From Nocardioides sp. Iso805N (GTDB lineage Bacteria > Actinomycetota > Actinomycetes > Propionibacteriales > Nocardioidaceae): 64,000 nt of DNA. This document shows positions 31,474-43,046 of the stretch, piece after piece (position 1 is the first letter of the stretch; the number at the start of each line of letters is the position of its first letter). Below the pieces are notes generated by a model. That model ran no database searches. It was not told where the DNA came from and saw only the letters and a program-made list of their open reading frames with translations. The position numbers were made by a program, and so were the translations under genes. Where the stretch lies: positions 420,237 through 484,236 of the forward strand of contig NZ_KB822575.1 in the NCBI RefSeq assembly GCF_000364605.1, read 5' to 3'.

Positions 31474-33065
31474 CCGAGGAATGATCCCGCATTGTCGATC
31501 AGATGCAGAACGGGGTCCGGAACCACGCCCAGGAAAATCGTGCCCGCGGCACACACCGCGATGACGGCGACACTCCCCCAGGCCGGTACGGCGACGGCTC
31601 CGAGGGACCCGTTGGCAGCCCCTCCCGAGGTCTCCGGCTCGACGAAGAACAGCAGCAGCACGAACCGCACGTAGAAGAAGACCGAGACGATGCTCGCCAC
31701 GATCGCCGCCACCACCACCGGCCAGTAGCCTGCGCGAAGGGCGACCGTGAAGACCTCCCACTTCGCGATGAAGCCGCCCGTCAGCGGGATGCCGGCCATC
31801 GAGAACAGGAACAGCGCGAACAGCACCGCCACCACCGGCGAGCGCCTGCCCAGGCCGGTCCACTTGGCGAACGAGGTGGCCTCGCCGTTGCTGTCGCGCA
31901 CCACCGTGACCAGCGCGAAGGCGCCGATGGTCGCCACCGAGTAGGCGACCAGGTAGAAGAGCACCGCGTGGGTGGCGTCGGCGCCGTCACCGTTGCCGGC
32001 GGAGAAGCCGATCACGCCGGTGAGCAGGAAGCCGGTGTGGGCGACGGCACTGTAGGCCAGCATCCGCTTCACGTCGGTCTGCACCACCGCGATCGCCGCG
32101 CCGAAGAGCATCGTCGCGATCGCGATCACGCCCAGGACCGGCTGCCAGGAGAGCCGGTCGTGTCCGAAGGCGACGATGAAGAGCCGCAGCAGCGCTCCGA
32201 AGGCGGCGACCTTGGTCGCGGCGCTCATCCATGCCGTCACGGCCGTCGGCGCGCCCTGGTAGACGTCGGGGGTCCAGGCGTGGAACGGCACCGCGCCGAC
32301 CTTGAACAGCAGTCCGACGGCCATCAGGCCCATCCCGACGACCAGCAGCGGATGGTTCGGGCCACCGTGCCGCACCACCTCGCCGATGCCGGCCAGGTCG
32401 AGGGTGCCGGCGTACCCGTAGACCAGGGCAAGGCCGTAGAGGAAGAAGCCGGAGGAGAAGGCGCCGAGCAGGAAGTACTTCAGCGCCGCCTCCTGCGACA
32501 GCAGCCGGCGACGCCGGGCGAGCCCGACGAGCAGGTAGAGCGGCAGACTGAGCACCTCGAGCGCGACGAAGAGCATCAGCAGGTCGCCGGCGACCGGGAA
32601 GAGCATCATCCCGCCGACGGCGAAGAGCAGCAGCGGGTAGACCTCGGTGTGGTCCATGCCCTGCTGGGAGGCGGTCCGCTCGGCAGCTGTGCCGGGAAGC
32701 GCGGCCGCCTGGCCGGCGAACGCCGAGACACCGCCGTCGAGCTGGCGCTCGGCGAAGAGGAGTACGCCGGCCAGCGCCACCACCAGGATCACGCCCCAGA
32801 GGAACACTCCCGGCCCGTCGAGCACGATCGCACCCTCGGCGACGGTGTGCGGCGCGACGCCACCGGTGTTGAGGTCGGTGGCGATCCAGATGACCCGCAC
32901 CAGCGCGACCACCAGGCCGACACCGGTCATGGTGACCTGCAGCCCGAACCGACGCTGCCGCGGCGCGAATCCCTCGATCAGGACGCCAACGCAGGCCAGG
33001 GCGAAGACCAGCAGGATCGGCCACAGGACGCCGTACTCCAGGTGCGGCTGTTGGAACGTACTCAC
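31470..33065 (-). CDS. nuoN: NADH-quinone oxidoreductase subunit N
   Basis: A proton-pumping antiporter-like membrane subunit of complex I, 531 residues with about 14 helices. Conserved segments include EVLSLPLYLLVGL, KYFLLGAFSSGFFLYG with the key lysine, and VGAVPFHAWTPDVYQGAPT. GTG 33065 overlaps the nuoM stop (GTGA). It carries a longer loop after the third helix (SQQGMDHTEVYP region), as in other actinobacterial NuoN. Last nuo gene, coupled to the polyprenyl synthase. Confidence 0.95.
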   Translation of the reverse strand: MSTFQQPHLEYGVLWPILLVFALACVGVLIEGFAPRQRRFGLQVTMTGVGLVVALVRVIWIATDLNTGGVAPHTVAEGAIVLDGPGVFLWGVILVVALAGVLLFAERQLDGGVSAFAGQAAALPGTAAERTASQQGMDHTEVYPLLLFAVGGMMLFPVAGDLLMLFVALEVLSLPLYLLVGLARRRRLLSQEAALKYFLLGAFSSGFFLYGLALVYGYAGTLDLAGIGEVVRHGGPNHPLLVVGMGLMAVGLLFKVGAVPFHAWTPDVYQGAPTAVTAWMSAATKVAAFGALLRLFIVAFGHDRLSWQPVLGVIAIATMLFGAAIAVVQTDVKRMLAYSAVAHTGFLLTGVIGFSAGNGDGADATHAVLFYLVAYSVATIGAFALVTVVRDSNGEATSFAKWTGLGRRSPVVAVLFALFLFSMAGIPLTGGFIAKWEVFTVALRAGYWPVVVAAIVASIVSVFFYVRFVLLLFFVEPETSGGAANGSLGAVAVPAWGSVAVIAVCAAGTIFLGVVPDPVLHLIDNAGSFLG

Positions 33066-34591
33066 TGGACCACCGCCGCGAGTGCGGGCTGCAGGGCCGT
33101 GACCACCGGGTTGGCCAGGTCCAGCAGCGGAGCCGGATAGAACCCGAACAGCACCAGCGCCACCACCAGCGGCGCCAGCACCGCGACCTCGGCCCGGGTC
33201 AGGTCAGCGATCTCAACCGCTCGCGCTCGAGGCACCTCGACAGGCTCGGCGACCGTGGCCCCGACAGGCTCGGCGACCGCGATGTCCGGCGGACCGGTCA
33301 TGGTGCGCTGGTACATCCACAGCACGTAGATGGCCGCGAGCACGATGCCGGTGACGGCGACGGCACCGACCCACCAGTGGTAGTCGAAGGCACCGATCAG
33401 CACCAGGATCTCCGAGACGAACTGCGAGAGCCCGGGCAGGCCGGCGGTGGCCAGACCCGCGACCAGAAGGAGCCCGGCCAGGACCGGCGCGCCCTGCTCC
33501 ACCCCGCGGATGCCGCGGATCGACGCGGTGCCCCGGCGCTGGATGAGGTACCCGGCGGCCAGGAACATCGCCGCCGTGGCGACGCCGTGGTTGACCATGT
33601 AGAGGATCGCGCCCGAGGCGCCCTGCTCCGAGCGCGCGGGGCTGGTGAAGGCGAAGATGCCCAGCGCGATGAAGCCGAAGTGGCTCAGCGAGGTCAGACC
33701 GATCAGCCGCAGGATGTCGTCCTGGCCGATGGCGAGGAACGCGCCGTACACGATCGAGATCAGGCACAGCGTGACCACCACCGGCGTCGCCCACGCGCTG
33801 GCGTCGGGAAGCAGTCCCAGGCAGTAGCGCAGCATGCCGAAGGTGCCGATCTTGTCGAGCACGCAGACCAGCAGCACGCTGGTCTGCGGGGTGGCGCTCT
33901 CGGTGGTGTCGGCCAGCCAGGTGTGGAACGGGAACAGCGGCGCCTTGACCGCGAACCCGATGAAGAACGCCACGAAGATCCAGCGCCCCGAAGCCGTCGA
34001 GATGTCGACGTGCTGCAGGTCGGCGAACCGGTAGGACGGCGAGCCGTCCTGGACCGCGTAGAGCCCGATCACGCCGCCGAGCAGCACCAGGCCGCCGCCC
34101 AGCTGGTACATCAGGAACTTCAGCGCGGCGCCTGCCCGCTTGGGTCCGCCCCAGCCGCCGATCATGAAGTACGCCGGGATCAGCGTGGCCTCGAAGAACA
34201 CGTAGAACAAGAAGACGTCGGTCGCGCAGAAGACGATCAGGCCGAAGGACTCCAGCGCGAGCGCCCAGGCGAACCAGCCGTGGTCGTGGCTGCGCCAGGC
34301 GCTGAGCATCACGATCGGCACCAGCACCGCGGTGAGCAGCACCAGCAGCACCGCCATCCCGTCCAGGCCCAGCGACCAGTGCACGCCGATGCGCTGGATC
34401 CAGTCGACGTCCACGCTCTCCTGGAAGCCCCGGCCGGACTTGTCGAAGCGGATCGCCGCGACGATCGCCGCCACCAGGGTGGCCACCGCGAAGCCGAGTG
34501 CCACAGGACGGGCCGCGGCGGGGGCCCGCAGCCCGATGAGGAAGCAGCACACCGCGCCGACCAGCGGAAGGATGCAGAGCGTCGTGATCAC
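33062..34591 (-). CDS. nuoM: NADH-quinone oxidoreductase subunit M
   Basis: A 509-residue antiporter-like subunit of complex I. Motifs include the glutamate in [17 protein letters not shown], the lysines in ALKFLMYQL and [15 protein letters not shown], and [14 protein letters not shown] 34591 overlaps the nuoL stop by four bases; the frame continues upstream through nuoL as an artefact of GC-rich sequence. The C-terminal loop holds a short repeat ([15 protein letters not shown]) whose DNA contains two copies of GACAGGCTCGGCGACC, a dispersed sequence also seen in other nuo genes. Confidence 0.95.
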   Translation of the reverse strand: MITTLCILPLVGAVCCFLIGLRAPAAARPVALGFAVATLVAAIVAAIRFDKSGRGFQESVDVDWIQRIGVHWSLGLDGMAVLLVLLTAVLVPIVMLSAWRSHDHGWFAWALALESFGLIVFCATDVFLFYVFFEATLIPAYFMIGGWGGPKRAGAALKFLMYQLGGGLVLLGGVIGLYAVQDGSPSYRFADLQHVDISTASGRWIFVAFFIGFAVKAPLFPFHTWLADTTESATPQTSVLLVCVLDKIGTFGMLRYCLGLLPDASAWATPVVVTLCLISIVYGAFLAIGQDDILRLIGLTSLSHFGFIALGIFAFTSPARSEQGASGAILYMVNHGVATAAMFLAAGYLIQRRGTASIRGIRGVEQGAPVLAGLLLVAGLATAGLPGLSQFVSEILVLIGAFDYHWWVGAVAVTGIVLAAIYVLWMYQRTMTGPPDIAVAEPVGATVAEPVEVPRARAVEIADLTRAEVAVLAPLVVALVLFGFYPAPLLDLANPVVTALQPALAAVVQ

Positions 34592-36480
34592 TGCCAGTTC
34601 ACCACCATCAGGGCGAGGACGACGACGAGGCCGCCGCCGAGGATCGAGAGGGCGTAGGAGCGCACGTAGCCGTTCTGAAGCTGGCGGAAGACGCCCGCGA
34701 AGGCACCGACGGCGACCGGGCCACCCGTCAGTACGCCGTCGACGCCGTAGCGGTCGATCTGGACCAGCGCACCGGTGAGCCGTCGACCGGGCTCGACGAC
34801 GAACGTCTCGTTGATGGCGTCGCCGTACAGGTCGTGACGGGCCACCGTCACGGGCCAGGCGACGTCCGTCGGCGCGGTCGCCGGGACCGGCCGCCTGCCG
34901 ACCAGGACCCAGGCCAGCGCGACGCCGATCGCGACCACCACGACCGCCAGCACCGAGATCACCCAGCCGGGCAGGCCCCCCGACTCCTCCGGCGGCTCGC
35001 CGACGACGGGCGCCAGGTAGTCCTGGATCCAGCCGCCGAGCAGCATCAGGCCACCGAGGACCGAGAGCGCCGCCAGCACGACCAGCGGCCCGGTCATCAC
35101 CCGCGGCGACTCGTGCGGGTGCACGCCGTCGAGCCACCGCCGATCGCCGAAGAACGTCAGCAGCATCAGCCGCGTCATGTAGAACGCCGTGATGCCGGCG
35201 CCGAGCAGCGCGAGGGCGCCGATCCACCAATGCTGGTGCCAGGCGGCGTCGATGATCTTGTCCTTGGACCAGAACCCCGAGAACCCGGGGAAGCCGATGA
35301 TCGCGAGATAGCCCATCGCGAAGGTCAGGAACGTCACCGGCATCGCCTTGCTCAGCGCGCCGTAGTGCCGCATGTCCACGTCGTCGTCCATCGCGTGCAT
35401 CACCGAGCCGGCACCCAGGAACATGTTGGCCTTGAAGAACCCGTGCGTGAGCAGGTGGAAGATCGCGAACGCGTAGCCCGCGGGACCGAGCCCGGCGGCC
35501 AGCATCATGTAGCCGATCTGGCTCATCGTGGAGCCGGCCAGCACCTTCTTGATGTCGTCCTTCGCGGTTCCGATGATCGCGCCCCACAGCAGGGTGACCA
35601 CCGCCACCACCACGACCGCGGTGCGGGCGCCGGGCGCGGCGTCCAGGATCGCGTGCGAGCGGACCATCAGGTAGACCCCGGCGGTGACCATGGTGGCCGC
35701 GTGGATCAGCGCGGAGACCGGCGTCGGGCCCTCCATCGCGTCCAGGAGCCAGGCCTGAAGCGGGACCTGGGCCGACTTGCCGCAGGCGCCCAGCAGGAGC
35801 AGCAGGCCCAGCCAGGTCATCCGGGTCTCGCTGGCGTGGCCGACCCCGGCGTTGACCACGTCGAAGGCCGTCGACCCGAAGGTGGTGAAGCACAGCGCGA
35901 TCGCCAGCGAGAGCCCCATGTCGCCGACCCGGTTCATCACGAACGCCTTCTTGGCCGCCGCGGCGGCACTGGGCTTGTGCTGCCAGAACCCGATCAGCAG
36001 GTACGACGCCAGGCCGACGCCCTCCCAGCCCAGGAACAGCACGAGGTAGTTGGCGGCCAGGACCAGGGTGAGCATGGCGGCGACGAAGAGGTTGAGGTAG
36101 CCGAAGAACCGGCGCTTGCGCGGGTCGTGGGCCATGTAGCCCAGCGAGTAGATGTGGATCAGCGATCCGACCCCGGTGATGAGCAGCAGGAAGAGGCCGG
36201 AGAGCTGGTCGTAGAGCAGGTCCGCGCCGACGTCGAGCCGACCGGTCTGGATCCAGGTGTAGAGGTGGACGACGTGGCTTCGAGCATCGTGACTTCCTTC
36301 CCCACCTCCCGAGGGAAGGCTCAGGTTGTGCAGGAAGAGGATCAGCGCGAAGACGAAGGAGACGATCGGCAGCAGGGTCGCCAGGTAGGGCCCCCAGCGG
36401 TCGGTCAGCCGGCCGCCGACGAGCAGGACGGCCGCGCCCGCCAGCGGCAGCGCGATGACGAGGGTGACCAGTGCGCTCAC
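34588..36480 (-). CDS. nuoL: NADH-quinone oxidoreductase subunit L
   Basis: The largest antiporter-like subunit, 630 residues, including the long amphipathic helix region at the C-terminus. Typical segments are [53 protein letters not shown] and [16 protein letters not shown] 36480 overlaps the nuoK stop (GTGA). Length and motif order are normal. The loop after the first two helices ([18 protein letters not shown]) is hydrophilic, as in relatives. Confidence 0.95.
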   Translation of the reverse strand: MSALVTLVIALPLAGAAVLLVGGRLTDRWGPYLATLLPIVSFVFALILFLHNLSLPSGGGEGSHDARSHVVHLYTWIQTGRLDVGADLLYDQLSGLFLLLITGVGSLIHIYSLGYMAHDPRKRRFFGYLNLFVAAMLTLVLAANYLVLFLGWEGVGLASYLLIGFWQHKPSAAAAAKKAFVMNRVGDMGLSLAIALCFTTFGSTAFDVVNAGVGHASETRMTWLGLLLLLGACGKSAQVPLQAWLLDAMEGPTPVSALIHAATMVTAGVYLMVRSHAILDAAPGARTAVVVVAVVTLLWGAIIGTAKDDIKKVLAGSTMSQIGYMMLAAGLGPAGYAFAIFHLLTHGFFKANMFLGAGSVMHAMDDDVDMRHYGALSKAMPVTFLTFAMGYLAIIGFPGFSGFWSKDKIIDAAWHQHWWIGALALLGAGITAFYMTRLMLLTFFGDRRWLDGVHPHESPRVMTGPLVVLAALSVLGGLMLLGGWIQDYLAPVVGEPPEESGGLPGWVISVLAVVVVAIGVALAWVLVGRRPVPATAPTDVAWPVTVARHDLYGDAINETFVVEPGRRLTGALVQIDRYGVDGVLTGGPVAVGAFAGVFRQLQNGYVRSYALSILGGGLVVVLALMVVNWQ

Positions 36481-36794
36481 CACTTGAGCTGGCTCACGCT
36501 GTCGAGGGACGCCGTGTCGATGGACGCCGATCGGCGGGTCCGGAAGATGGTCATGATGATCGCCAGCCCGATCACCACCTCGGCCGCCGCGACCACCATC
36601 ACGAAGAAGGCCGTCACCTGGCCGTCGAGGTTGCCGTGCAGCCGGCTGAAGGCCACCAGCGCGAGGTTGCCGGCGTTGAGCATCAGCTCCACGCACATGA
36701 AGACCACGATCGCGTTGCGGCGGATCAGCACGCCCGTGCAGCCGATGGTGAACAGGACCGCACTCAAGATGAGGTACGGCGTCACGTCGCTCAC
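36477..36794 (-). CDS. nuoK: NADH-quinone oxidoreductase subunit K
   Basis: A 105-residue, three-helix membrane subunit. The conserved glutamates of the proton path are present in [13 protein letters not shown] and in [14 protein letters not shown] 36794 overlaps the nuoJ stop (GTGA) and its end overlaps nuoL. Normal length. Confidence 0.95.
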   Translation of the reverse strand: MSDVTPYLILSAVLFTIGCTGVLIRRNAIVVFMCVELMLNAGNLALVAFSRLHGNLDGQVTAFFVMVVAAAEVVIGLAIIMTIFRTRRSASIDTASLDSVSQLKW

Positions 36795-37498
36795 TTGTGT
36801 TCCTCCAGCTCCCGCGGGCCGTGCAGGGTGCTCGGCACGCTCTTCGAGGACGGGCTGCCGTCGGGCAGCAGCGCCGGGGTACCGACGGCGTTGTGCCGTG
36901 CCAGCGTGCCCGGCGGCGGCAGCGGCCCGAGGTGCAGTCCGGTCTCGCCGTAGCTGCGGACCCGATCGCGGGCCAGCTCGGCCTGCGACGGCTTCGGCTC
37001 GGTGCGCTCGCGGTGCGCGAGCACCATCGCCCCGACCGCGGCCGTGATCAGCAACGCACTGGTCGCCTCGAACGCAACGACGTACCGGCCGAAGAGCTGA
37101 TCGGCGAGCGCCTCGAGGTTGCCCCCGGCATTGGCCTGGGCGAGACCCTTCATGGTGCCGAGCGAGAGCTGCCCGATCATCACCACCAGCAGCACGCCCA
37201 GGAGCAGGCCGGCCGCCAGCGAGGCGACCCGATGGCCCTTGATCGTCTCCACCACCGAGTCCGAGACGTCCACCCCGACCAGCATCAGCACGAACAGGAA
37301 GAGCATCAGCACCGCGCCGGTGTAGACGATGATCTGGACCGCGAACAGGAAGGGCGCGTCCAGGCTGGCGTAGACCAGGGCCAGGTTGATCATCACCACC
37401 GCCAGCAGCAGGGCGGCGTGCACGGCCTTGCGGACCACCAGGATCCCGAGCGCCGCCAGGATCATCATCGGCGCGGTGATGACATAGGTGGCCGTCAT
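36791..37498 (-). CDS. nuoJ: NADH-quinone oxidoreductase subunit J
   Basis: A 235-residue membrane subunit with five predicted helices; the conserved segment [20 protein letters not shown] is near residue 54. ATG 37498 has GGGGA seven bases upstream. The last 80 residues form a hydrophilic tail ([20 protein letters not shown]) longer than in proteobacterial NuoJ, as is common in actinobacteria. An 82-base gap separates it from nuoI, the only larger gap inside the operon besides nuoA/nuoB. Confidence 0.93.
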   Translation of the reverse strand: MTATYVITAPMMILAALGILVVRKAVHAALLLAVVMINLALVYASLDAPFLFAVQIIVYTGAVLMLFLFVLMLVGVDVSDSVVETIKGHRVASLAAGLLLGVLLVVMIGQLSLGTMKGLAQANAGGNLEALADQLFGRYVVAFEATSALLITAAVGAMVLAHRERTEPKPSQAELARDRVRSYGETGLHLGPLPPPGTLARHNAVGTPALLPDGSPSSKSVPSTLHGPRELEEHK

Positions 37499-37580
37499 GC
37501 GGGGTCCCCGATCGATGGGTGGGCCGAGGGGCCGCTGGCGGCGAAGCGAGTCCGGCGAGCCGGAGAACCGAGCGGCGTAC

Positions 37581-38120
37581 TCATCGGACGATGCTCTCCG
37601 GCGCGTAGTAGCTCTGCTCGTCATCGCCCAGGAGCATCGGGTGCGGCGGCTGCTCCATGCCCGGCTGGAGTGGGGCGAGCAGGTCGGACTTCTCGTAGAT
37701 CAGGCTCTCCCGCGAGGTGTCGGCGAGCTCGTACTCGTTCGTCATCGTCAGCGCCCGGGTCGGGCAGGCCTCGATGCACAGGCCGCACAGGATGCAGCGC
37801 AGGTAGTTGATCTGATAGACGCGGCCATAGCGCTCCCCGGGGCTGAAGCGCTGGCTGTTGCCCTCGGCGTCGGGCTCATCGGAGTTCTCCGCGCCCTCGA
37901 CGTAGATCGCGTCCGCCGGGCACGCCCACGCGCACAGCTCGCAGCCGATGCACTTCTCCAGCCCGTCGGGGTGACGGTTGAGCTGGTGCCGGCCGTGGAA
38001 GCGGGGGGCCGTCGGCATCTTCTCGAACGGGTACTGCTCGGTGACCGGCTTCTTGAACTGGGTGGTGAAGGTGACCGCGAAGCCTGCCACCGGGTCCCAC
38101 AGATTCTCGCGGATGTTCAC
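37581..38120 (-). CDS. nuoI: NADH-quinone oxidoreductase subunit I
   Basis: A 179-residue peripheral-arm subunit that carries two 4Fe-4S clusters and passes electrons towards the quinone. The two cluster motifs [12 protein letters not shown] and [12 protein letters not shown] are intact. GTG 38120 has AGGAGG four bases upstream and overlaps the nuoH stop (GTGA). The C-terminal extension ([19 protein letters not shown]) is typical of actinobacteria. Confidence 0.95.
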   Translation of the reverse strand: MNIRENLWDPVAGFAVTFTTQFKKPVTEQYPFEKMPTAPRFHGRHQLNRHPDGLEKCIGCELCAWACPADAIYVEGAENSDEPDAEGNSQRFSPGERYGRVYQINYLRCILCGLCIEACPTRALTMTNEYELADTSRESLIYEKSDLLAPLQPGMEQPPHPMLLGDDEQSYYAPESIVR

Positions 38121-39394
38121 GATGCCTCCTCGATCGAGCGTGTGGGAGCCGGGGACGGGAAGACCAGCGCCTCGGCGCGGCCGCGGACAGCGCCACCGAT
38201 CGGCATCGGCGGCACGGGGAACGCCCCCTGGTGCTCGGCGACCGGCATCTCGGGAGCCTTCGGCCCGCGCAGCAGGACGACCAGCATGCCGGCGGTGAAA
38301 AGCACGGCGGGTACGGCGACCCAGCGCGGGTCGAAGCCGTTCTCCAGCGCGATGACGCGGACGGTGGCGACCACCAGGATCCAGACCAGCGCGAGCGGGA
38401 TCAGCCGCTTCCAGCCCAGCGCCATGAACTGGTCGTAGCGCAACCGCGGCAGCGAGCCGCGCAGCCAGATGAAGACCCAGACGAAGCCGAGCAGCTTGCC
38501 GAAGAACCACAGCAGCGGCCAGTAGCCCTCGTTCGCCCCCGCCCAGACGTGGTCGATCCAGAGGGGCGCGTGCCACCCGCCCAGGAAGAGCGTGGTCGCC
38601 AGCGCGGAGACCGTCGCCATGTTGACGTACTCGGCCAGGAAGAAGAGCGCGAACTTCAGCGAGGAGTACTCGGTGTGGAAGCCGCCGACCAGCTCGCCCT
38701 CGGCCTCAGGCAGGTCGAACGGCGCCCGGTTGGTCTCGCCGACCATCGAGATCGCGTAGATCAAGAAGCTGGGCATCAGCACCAGCCCGAACCACATGTC
38801 GCCCTGCGCGGCCACGATCGCGCTGGTGGACAGGCTGCCGGCGTACATGAAGACCGAGACCAGCGCGAGGCCCATCGCGACCTCATAGGAGATCATCTGC
38901 GCGCTCGAGCGCAGACCGCCCAGGAGCGAGTACGTCGACCCGCTCGCCCAACCGCCGAGCACGATGCCGTAGATGCCGACGCTGGCGATCGCCATCACGA
39001 ACAGCACCGCGACCGGCAGGTCGGTCAGCTGCAGCGGCGTGCGCTGGCCCAAGAAGTCCACCACCGGCCCGAACGGGATCACGCTGAACGTCACGAACGA
39101 GGGCACCACCGCCAGGATCGGCGCGATGATGAAGACGATCCGGTCGGCCTTGTCGGGGGTCAGGTCCTCCTTGAGCGCCAGCTTCACACCGTCGGCGAGA
39201 CTCTGCAGCAGGCCGAAGGGGCCGTTCACGTTGGGCCCGATCCGGTGCTGCATCCGGGCCACCACCCGGCGCTCCCACCAGATGTTGAACAACGTCAGGA
39301 CGACGCAGACCCCGAAGATCAGCACCACCTTGATCAACACGACCCACCAGGTGTCGTTGCCGAAGTCGGCCAGGCTCCGCTGCGTCGGGCTCAT
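38117..39394 (-). CDS. nuoH: NADH-quinone oxidoreductase subunit H
   Basis: A 425-residue membrane subunit at the quinone site. The conserved loops [20 protein letters not shown] and [16 protein letters not shown] are present, as are [20 protein letters not shown] and [18 protein letters not shown] 39394 overlaps the nuoG stop (ATGA). The last 60 residues form a soluble, proline-rich tail that extends beyond the proteobacterial length. Confidence 0.95.
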   Translation of the reverse strand: MSPTQRSLADFGNDTWWVVLIKVVLIFGVCVVLTLFNIWWERRVVARMQHRIGPNVNGPFGLLQSLADGVKLALKEDLTPDKADRIVFIIAPILAVVPSFVTFSVIPFGPVVDFLGQRTPLQLTDLPVAVLFVMAIASVGIYGIVLGGWASGSTYSLLGGLRSSAQMISYEVAMGLALVSVFMYAGSLSTSAIVAAQGDMWFGLVLMPSFLIYAISMVGETNRAPFDLPEAEGELVGGFHTEYSSLKFALFFLAEYVNMATVSALATTLFLGGWHAPLWIDHVWAGANEGYWPLLWFFGKLLGFVWVFIWLRGSLPRLRYDQFMALGWKRLIPLALVWILVVATVRVIALENGFDPRWVAVPAVLFTAGMLVVLLRGPKAPEMPVAEHQGAFPVPPMPIGGAVRGRAEALVFPSPAPTRSIEEAS

Positions 39395-41676
39395 GCCGAG
39401 GTCACCTCCACGCCCGAGCCGGGCGAAGCCAGATCCGCCAGTACGCCGCGGCCGGTGCTGTTGCTCGGCAGCCACACCACGTCGTCGGCGACATCGGCCG
39501 CCTGCGCCGGCAGGGTGATCGAGCCGCGATCGCCGGTGACGGTGACCGTCGTACCGAGGCGGTGCAGGTTGGCGCGGCTCAGCAGCGCGATCGCGGGCCG
39601 GGCGGTCGCCGCGTAGGACTTGTCACCCATCTGGAGGCTGCCGTTGTCGATCATCAGCTTCCAGGTGCTCAGGCGGAACGCCCCCGCGCCTACGGCCGCC
39701 CCGGCCGCTGCGCGGCGCGGGTGCTTGCCTGCGAGGCCCTCCGGCAGGGGCGGAGCGGCGGACTCCATGGCGACGTAGCGGTCCGCGATCTGGCCGAGGA
39801 TCTCGGCGTCGGAGTAGGTGGCGGGCTTGTCGAAGACCTTCGGGAACGGCCGTGGGCGGCCCTCCCAGGTGAGGAACGTGCCGGTCTTCTCGGTCACGGC
39901 AGCGACGGGCAGAACCACGTCCGCGCGGCGGGTGACCTCGGAGGGGTGCAGCTCGAGGCTGACCACGAACTCGGCCCGGTCGAGGGCGGCCAGGAACGCC
40001 GCCGGGTCGCCGGTGTCATCGGGGTCGACGCCGCCGACCAGCAGCGCACGCACGTCGCCGGCGAGGACACCCTCGATGATCTGGTCGGCATCGCGTGCGT
40101 GCGCGTCGAGGGGGAAGGCGCCCGCCTCGACCGCCCCGCGGTCGCCGGCGCGCCGGGGCACCCAGCCGAGCTTGGCTCCGGTGGTGTCCGCCAGCGCCGC
40201 CGCAGCATCCAGCGCGCCCGGCGAGGTGGCCAACCGCTCCCCCACCAGGATCACGGCGGTCGGCGCGACGTCGGTCAGACCCGCGATCGCGGCGGCCTCG
40301 TCCCCCGGCGTACAACGCACCAGCTCGGCACCCAGCTTGGCCGAGCCCGGCGAGAGCAGCGGGGCGATGGTCCGGATCCGCTGCGCGCCGGCCTGAGCCT
40401 GTCGAAGGGTCGAGGCCCGCAGCCGCAGGAAGATCGTGCCGGCCTCGTCCTCGGGCTCGAGCCCGATGAGCACCACCTCGGTGGCCGCATCGAGGTCGGC
40501 ATAGGTGACCTCGCTCCTGCCGCGCACGTGCTCGGCGAGGAACCGGGTCTCCTCGGCCGACAGCGGCCGAGCACGGAAGTCGATGTCGGCCCCGCCGAGC
40601 GTGTCCCGGGCGAAGGAGGAGTACGCCGCGGCGTCCTGCACCGTCCCGCGGCCACCCGGCAGTACCCCCACCGCGCCGACGCCACCGGCCGCGGCGAGCC
40701 CGCGGGCCGCCAGCTCGAAGGCCTCCAGCCACGACGCCGGCCGCAACGGCGCGCGGTGCCCCGAGGCTGTCGAAGGATCGTCGGCGTCACGGACCATCGG
40801 GTAGCGCAGCCGGTCCTCGGCGTCGGCGTACCGGAACGCGAACCGATCCTTGTCGCTGATCCACTCCTGGTTGACCTCGGGGTCGTTGCCGGCCAGCCGC
40901 CGCATCACCTTGCCGCGGCGGTGGTCGATCCGGATCGCCGCGCCGCACGCGTCGTGCTCGGCGACGCCGGGGCTGGAGACCAGGTCGAAGGGGCGCGAGC
41001 GGAAGCGGTACTCGGCCGAGGTGAGGGCGCCGACCGGGCAGATCTGGATGACGTTGCCGGAGAAGTAGGAGGAGAAGTCGCGGCCCTCGGCGATGCCGAT
41101 CTGCTGACGGGCACCGCGGTCGATCAGCGCGATGCCGGGGTCGCCGGGGATCTCGGCGGCGAACCGGGTGCATCGCTGGCACACGATGCAGCGCTCGCGG
41201 TCGAGCAGGATGTTCGGGGAGAGGTTGATCGGCTTGGCGAAGGTGCGCTTCTGGCCGTCGAACCGGCTCTCCCCACGGCCGTTGCTCATCGCCTGGTTCT
41301 GTAGCGGGCACTCACCGCCCTTGTCGCAGACCGGGCAGTCCAGCGGGTGGTTGACCAGCAGGAACTCCATGATCCCCTGCTGCGCCTTGCTGGCGGTGGC
41401 GTTGTCGGTCTCCACCACCATGCCCTCCGCGACCGGGATGGTGCAGGAGGCCTGCGGCTTCGGGAAGCCACGGCCGTTGCCGGCGTCGGGGATGTCGACC
41501 AGGCACTGTCGGCAGGCGCCCACCGGTGCGAGCAGCGGGTGGTCGCAGAACCGTGGGATCTGTACGCCGACCTCCTCGGCGGCCCGGATCACCAACGTGC
41601 CCTCCGGCACCGTCACCGGCATGCCGTCGATGGTCAGGTTGACAGTCGTGGTGTCGCCGGTCGAGACCTCGCTCAT
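39391..41676 (-). CDS. nuoG: NADH-quinone oxidoreductase subunit G
   Basis: The 761-residue iron-sulfur subunit of the peripheral arm. The N-terminal 2Fe-2S motif ([16 protein letters not shown]) is followed by [14 protein letters not shown] and [13 protein letters not shown], and then by a molybdopterin-oxidoreductase-like domain. ATG 41676 has AGGAGG nine bases upstream and overlaps the nuoF stop. The central part contains a short stretch, [11 protein letters not shown], encoded by a copy of a dispersed repeat (40391-40415) that seems to be inserted in frame. The C-terminal half is diverged, as usual for actinobacterial NuoG. Confidence 0.95.
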   Translation of the reverse strand: MSEVSTGDTTTVNLTIDGMPVTVPEGTLVIRAAEEVGVQIPRFCDHPLLAPVGACRQCLVDIPDAGNGRGFPKPQASCTIPVAEGMVVETDNATASKAQQGIMEFLLVNHPLDCPVCDKGGECPLQNQAMSNGRGESRFDGQKRTFAKPINLSPNILLDRERCIVCQRCTRFAAEIPGDPGIALIDRGARQQIGIAEGRDFSSYFSGNVIQICPVGALTSAEYRFRSRPFDLVSSPGVAEHDACGAAIRIDHRRGKVMRRLAGNDPEVNQEWISDKDRFAFRYADAEDRLRYPMVRDADDPSTASGHRAPLRPASWLEAFELAARGLAAAGGVGAVGVLPGGRGTVQDAAAYSSFARDTLGGADIDFRARPLSAEETRFLAEHVRGRSEVTYADLDAATEVVLIGLEPEDEAGTIFLRLRASTLRQAQAGAQRIRTIAPLLSPGSAKLGAELVRCTPGDEAAAIAGLTDVAPTAVILVGERLATSPGALDAAAALADTTGAKLGWVPRRAGDRGAVEAGAFPLDAHARDADQIIEGVLAGDVRALLVGGVDPDDTGDPAAFLAALDRAEFVVSLELHPSEVTRRADVVLPVAAVTEKTGTFLTWEGRPRPFPKVFDKPATYSDAEILGQIADRYVAMESAAPPLPEGLAGKHPRRAAAGAAVGAGAFRLSTWKLMIDNGSLQMGDKSYAATARPAIALLSRANLHRLGTTVTVTGDRGSITLPAQAADVADDVVWLPSNSTGRGVLADLASPGSGVEVTSA
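40391..40415. repeat. Dispersed CTTCGACAGGCTCAG-type repeat inside nuoG
   Basis: GCCTGAGCCTGTCGAAGGG and flanking bases match a short sequence that recurs, complete or degenerate, at 33236-33252 and 33260-33276 (nuoM), 40759-40775 (nuoG) and 45071-45083 (nuoD). All copies lie within reading frames in non-catalytic loops or termini. Confidence 0.5.
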
Positions 41677-43046
41677 GCCAGGACCTCCTGCGCGAAGAGG
41701 GTCGAGGCGGCCGGGTCGAACGGGCAGCCGCCGTGGGTGAGGTGGTCGAGGTACTCCTGGCGGAAGTACTTGATGCTGGAGGTGATCGGCGAGGTGGCAC
41801 CGTCGCCGAGGGCGCAGAACGAGCGGCCCAGGATGTTGTCGCACTGGTCGAGCAGCAGGTCGAGGTCGTCCTCGGACCCGTGACCCTGCTCGAGCCGGGC
41901 GAGCACCTGCGCCAGCCAGTAGGTCCCCTCGCGGCACGGCGTGCACTTGCCGCAGGACTCGTGCTTGTAGAACTCCGTCCAGCGCAGCACGGCACGCACC
42001 ACGCAGACCGTCTCGTCGAAGATCTGCAGCGCCCGGGTGCCGAGCATCGAGCCCGCGGCGGCCACCGACTCGAAGTCGAGCGGCACGTCGAGGTGCTCGG
42101 CGGTGAACAGCGGGGTCGAGGAGCCGCCGGGCGTCCAGAACTTCAGCTCATGGCCCGCCCGCACCCCGCCGGCGAGGTCGAGCAGCTCGCGCAGAGTGAT
42201 CCCCAGCGGCGCCTCGTACTGCCCGGGCCGGGTGACGTGGCCCGAGAGCGAGAAGATCCCGACGCCGTTGGACTTCTCGGTGCCCATCGCGGCGAACCAC
42301 TCGGCACCGTTCTTCAGGATCGCCGGCACCGAGGCGATCGACTCGGCGTTGTTGATCACCGTCGGGCTGGCGTACAGACCGGCGACGGCCGGGAAGGGCG
42401 GGCGCAGCCGCGGTTGACCGCGGCGGCCCTCCAGCGAGTCGAGCAGGGCGGTCTCCTCGCCGCAGATGTAGGCACCCGCTCCGGCATGCACGACCAGCTC
42501 GAGGTCATAGCCGCTGCCGTGGATGTCGGTGCCGAGGTGACCTGCGGCGTACGCCTCCCGGACCGCGGCCTGAAGACGGCGGATCACGTGCAGCACCTCG
42601 CCCCGCACGTAGATGAACGCTCGGTTGGCCTTGATCGCGTAGCTGGAGATGATCACGCCCTCGACCAGCGTGTGCGGCGAGGCCATCATCAGCGGGATGT
42701 CCTTGCAGGTCCCGGGCTCGGACTCGTCCGCGTTGACGACCAGGTAGCGCGGCTTCTCGCTCTCGGCGGGCAGGAAGCCCCACTTCATGCCGGTCGGGAA
42801 GCCCGCGCCGCCGCGGCCGCGCAGGCCGCTGGCCTTGACCGTCTCGACGACGTCCTCCGGCGTCATCCCCAGGGCCACGTCGAGCGCCTGGTAGCCACCG
42901 AACGCGGCGTACGACGCCAGCGTCCACGCGCGCTCGAGGCCCCAGTTGGCGGTGAGGACCGGCATCAGTGCGCCGGTGCCGGAGGGTCCGGTGGCCGAGG
43001 AGCCATTGGCCGAGGACCCGTTGGCCGAGGCGTCGGGGAGGGTCAT
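41673..43046 (-). CDS. nuoF: NADH-quinone oxidoreductase subunit F
   Basis: A 457-residue NADH-binding subunit with FMN and a 4Fe-4S cluster. GRGGAGFPTGMKWGF and YICGEETALLDSLEG are the NADH/FMN regions, and ESCGKCTPCREGT holds the cluster cysteines. ATG 43046 overlaps the nuoE stop (ATGA). The N-terminus carries a low-complexity stretch (SANGSSANGSSATGPSGTG) not found in most homologues. A later start, at the methionine of LMPVLTANWG, cannot be excluded. Confidence 0.95.
   Translation of the reverse strand: MTLPDASANGSSANGSSATGPSGTGALMPVLTANWGLERAWTLASYAAFGGYQALDVALGMTPEDVVETVKASGLRGRGGAGFPTGMKWGFLPAESEKPRYLVVNADESEPGTCKDIPLMMASPHTLVEGVIISSYAIKANRAFIYVRGEVLHVIRRLQAAVREAYAAGHLGTDIHGSGYDLELVVHAGAGAYICGEETALLDSLEGRRGQPRLRPPFPAVAGLYASPTVINNAESIASVPAILKNGAEWFAAMGTEKSNGVGIFSLSGHVTRPGQYEAPLGITLRELLDLAGGVRAGHELKFWTPGGSSTPLFTAEHLDVPLDFESVAAAGSMLGTRALQIFDETVCVVRAVLRWTEFYKHESCGKCTPCREGTYWLAQVLARLEQGHGSEDDLDLLLDQCDNILGRSFCALGDGATSPITSSIKYFRQEYLDHLTHGGCPFDPAASTLFAQEVLA

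Noticed and set aside
33062..35893. A 943-codon minus-strand frame that would fuse nuoM to extra N-terminal sequence
   Set aside because: The upstream part is a shadow of nuoL; the GTGA overlap at 34588-34591 marks the real nuoM start.
34834..37047. Very long open frames on the plus strand across the nuo genes
   Set aside because: They run opposite to well-conserved nuo genes and have the Arg/His/Asp/Gln-rich composition typical of antisense frames in GC-rich DNA.
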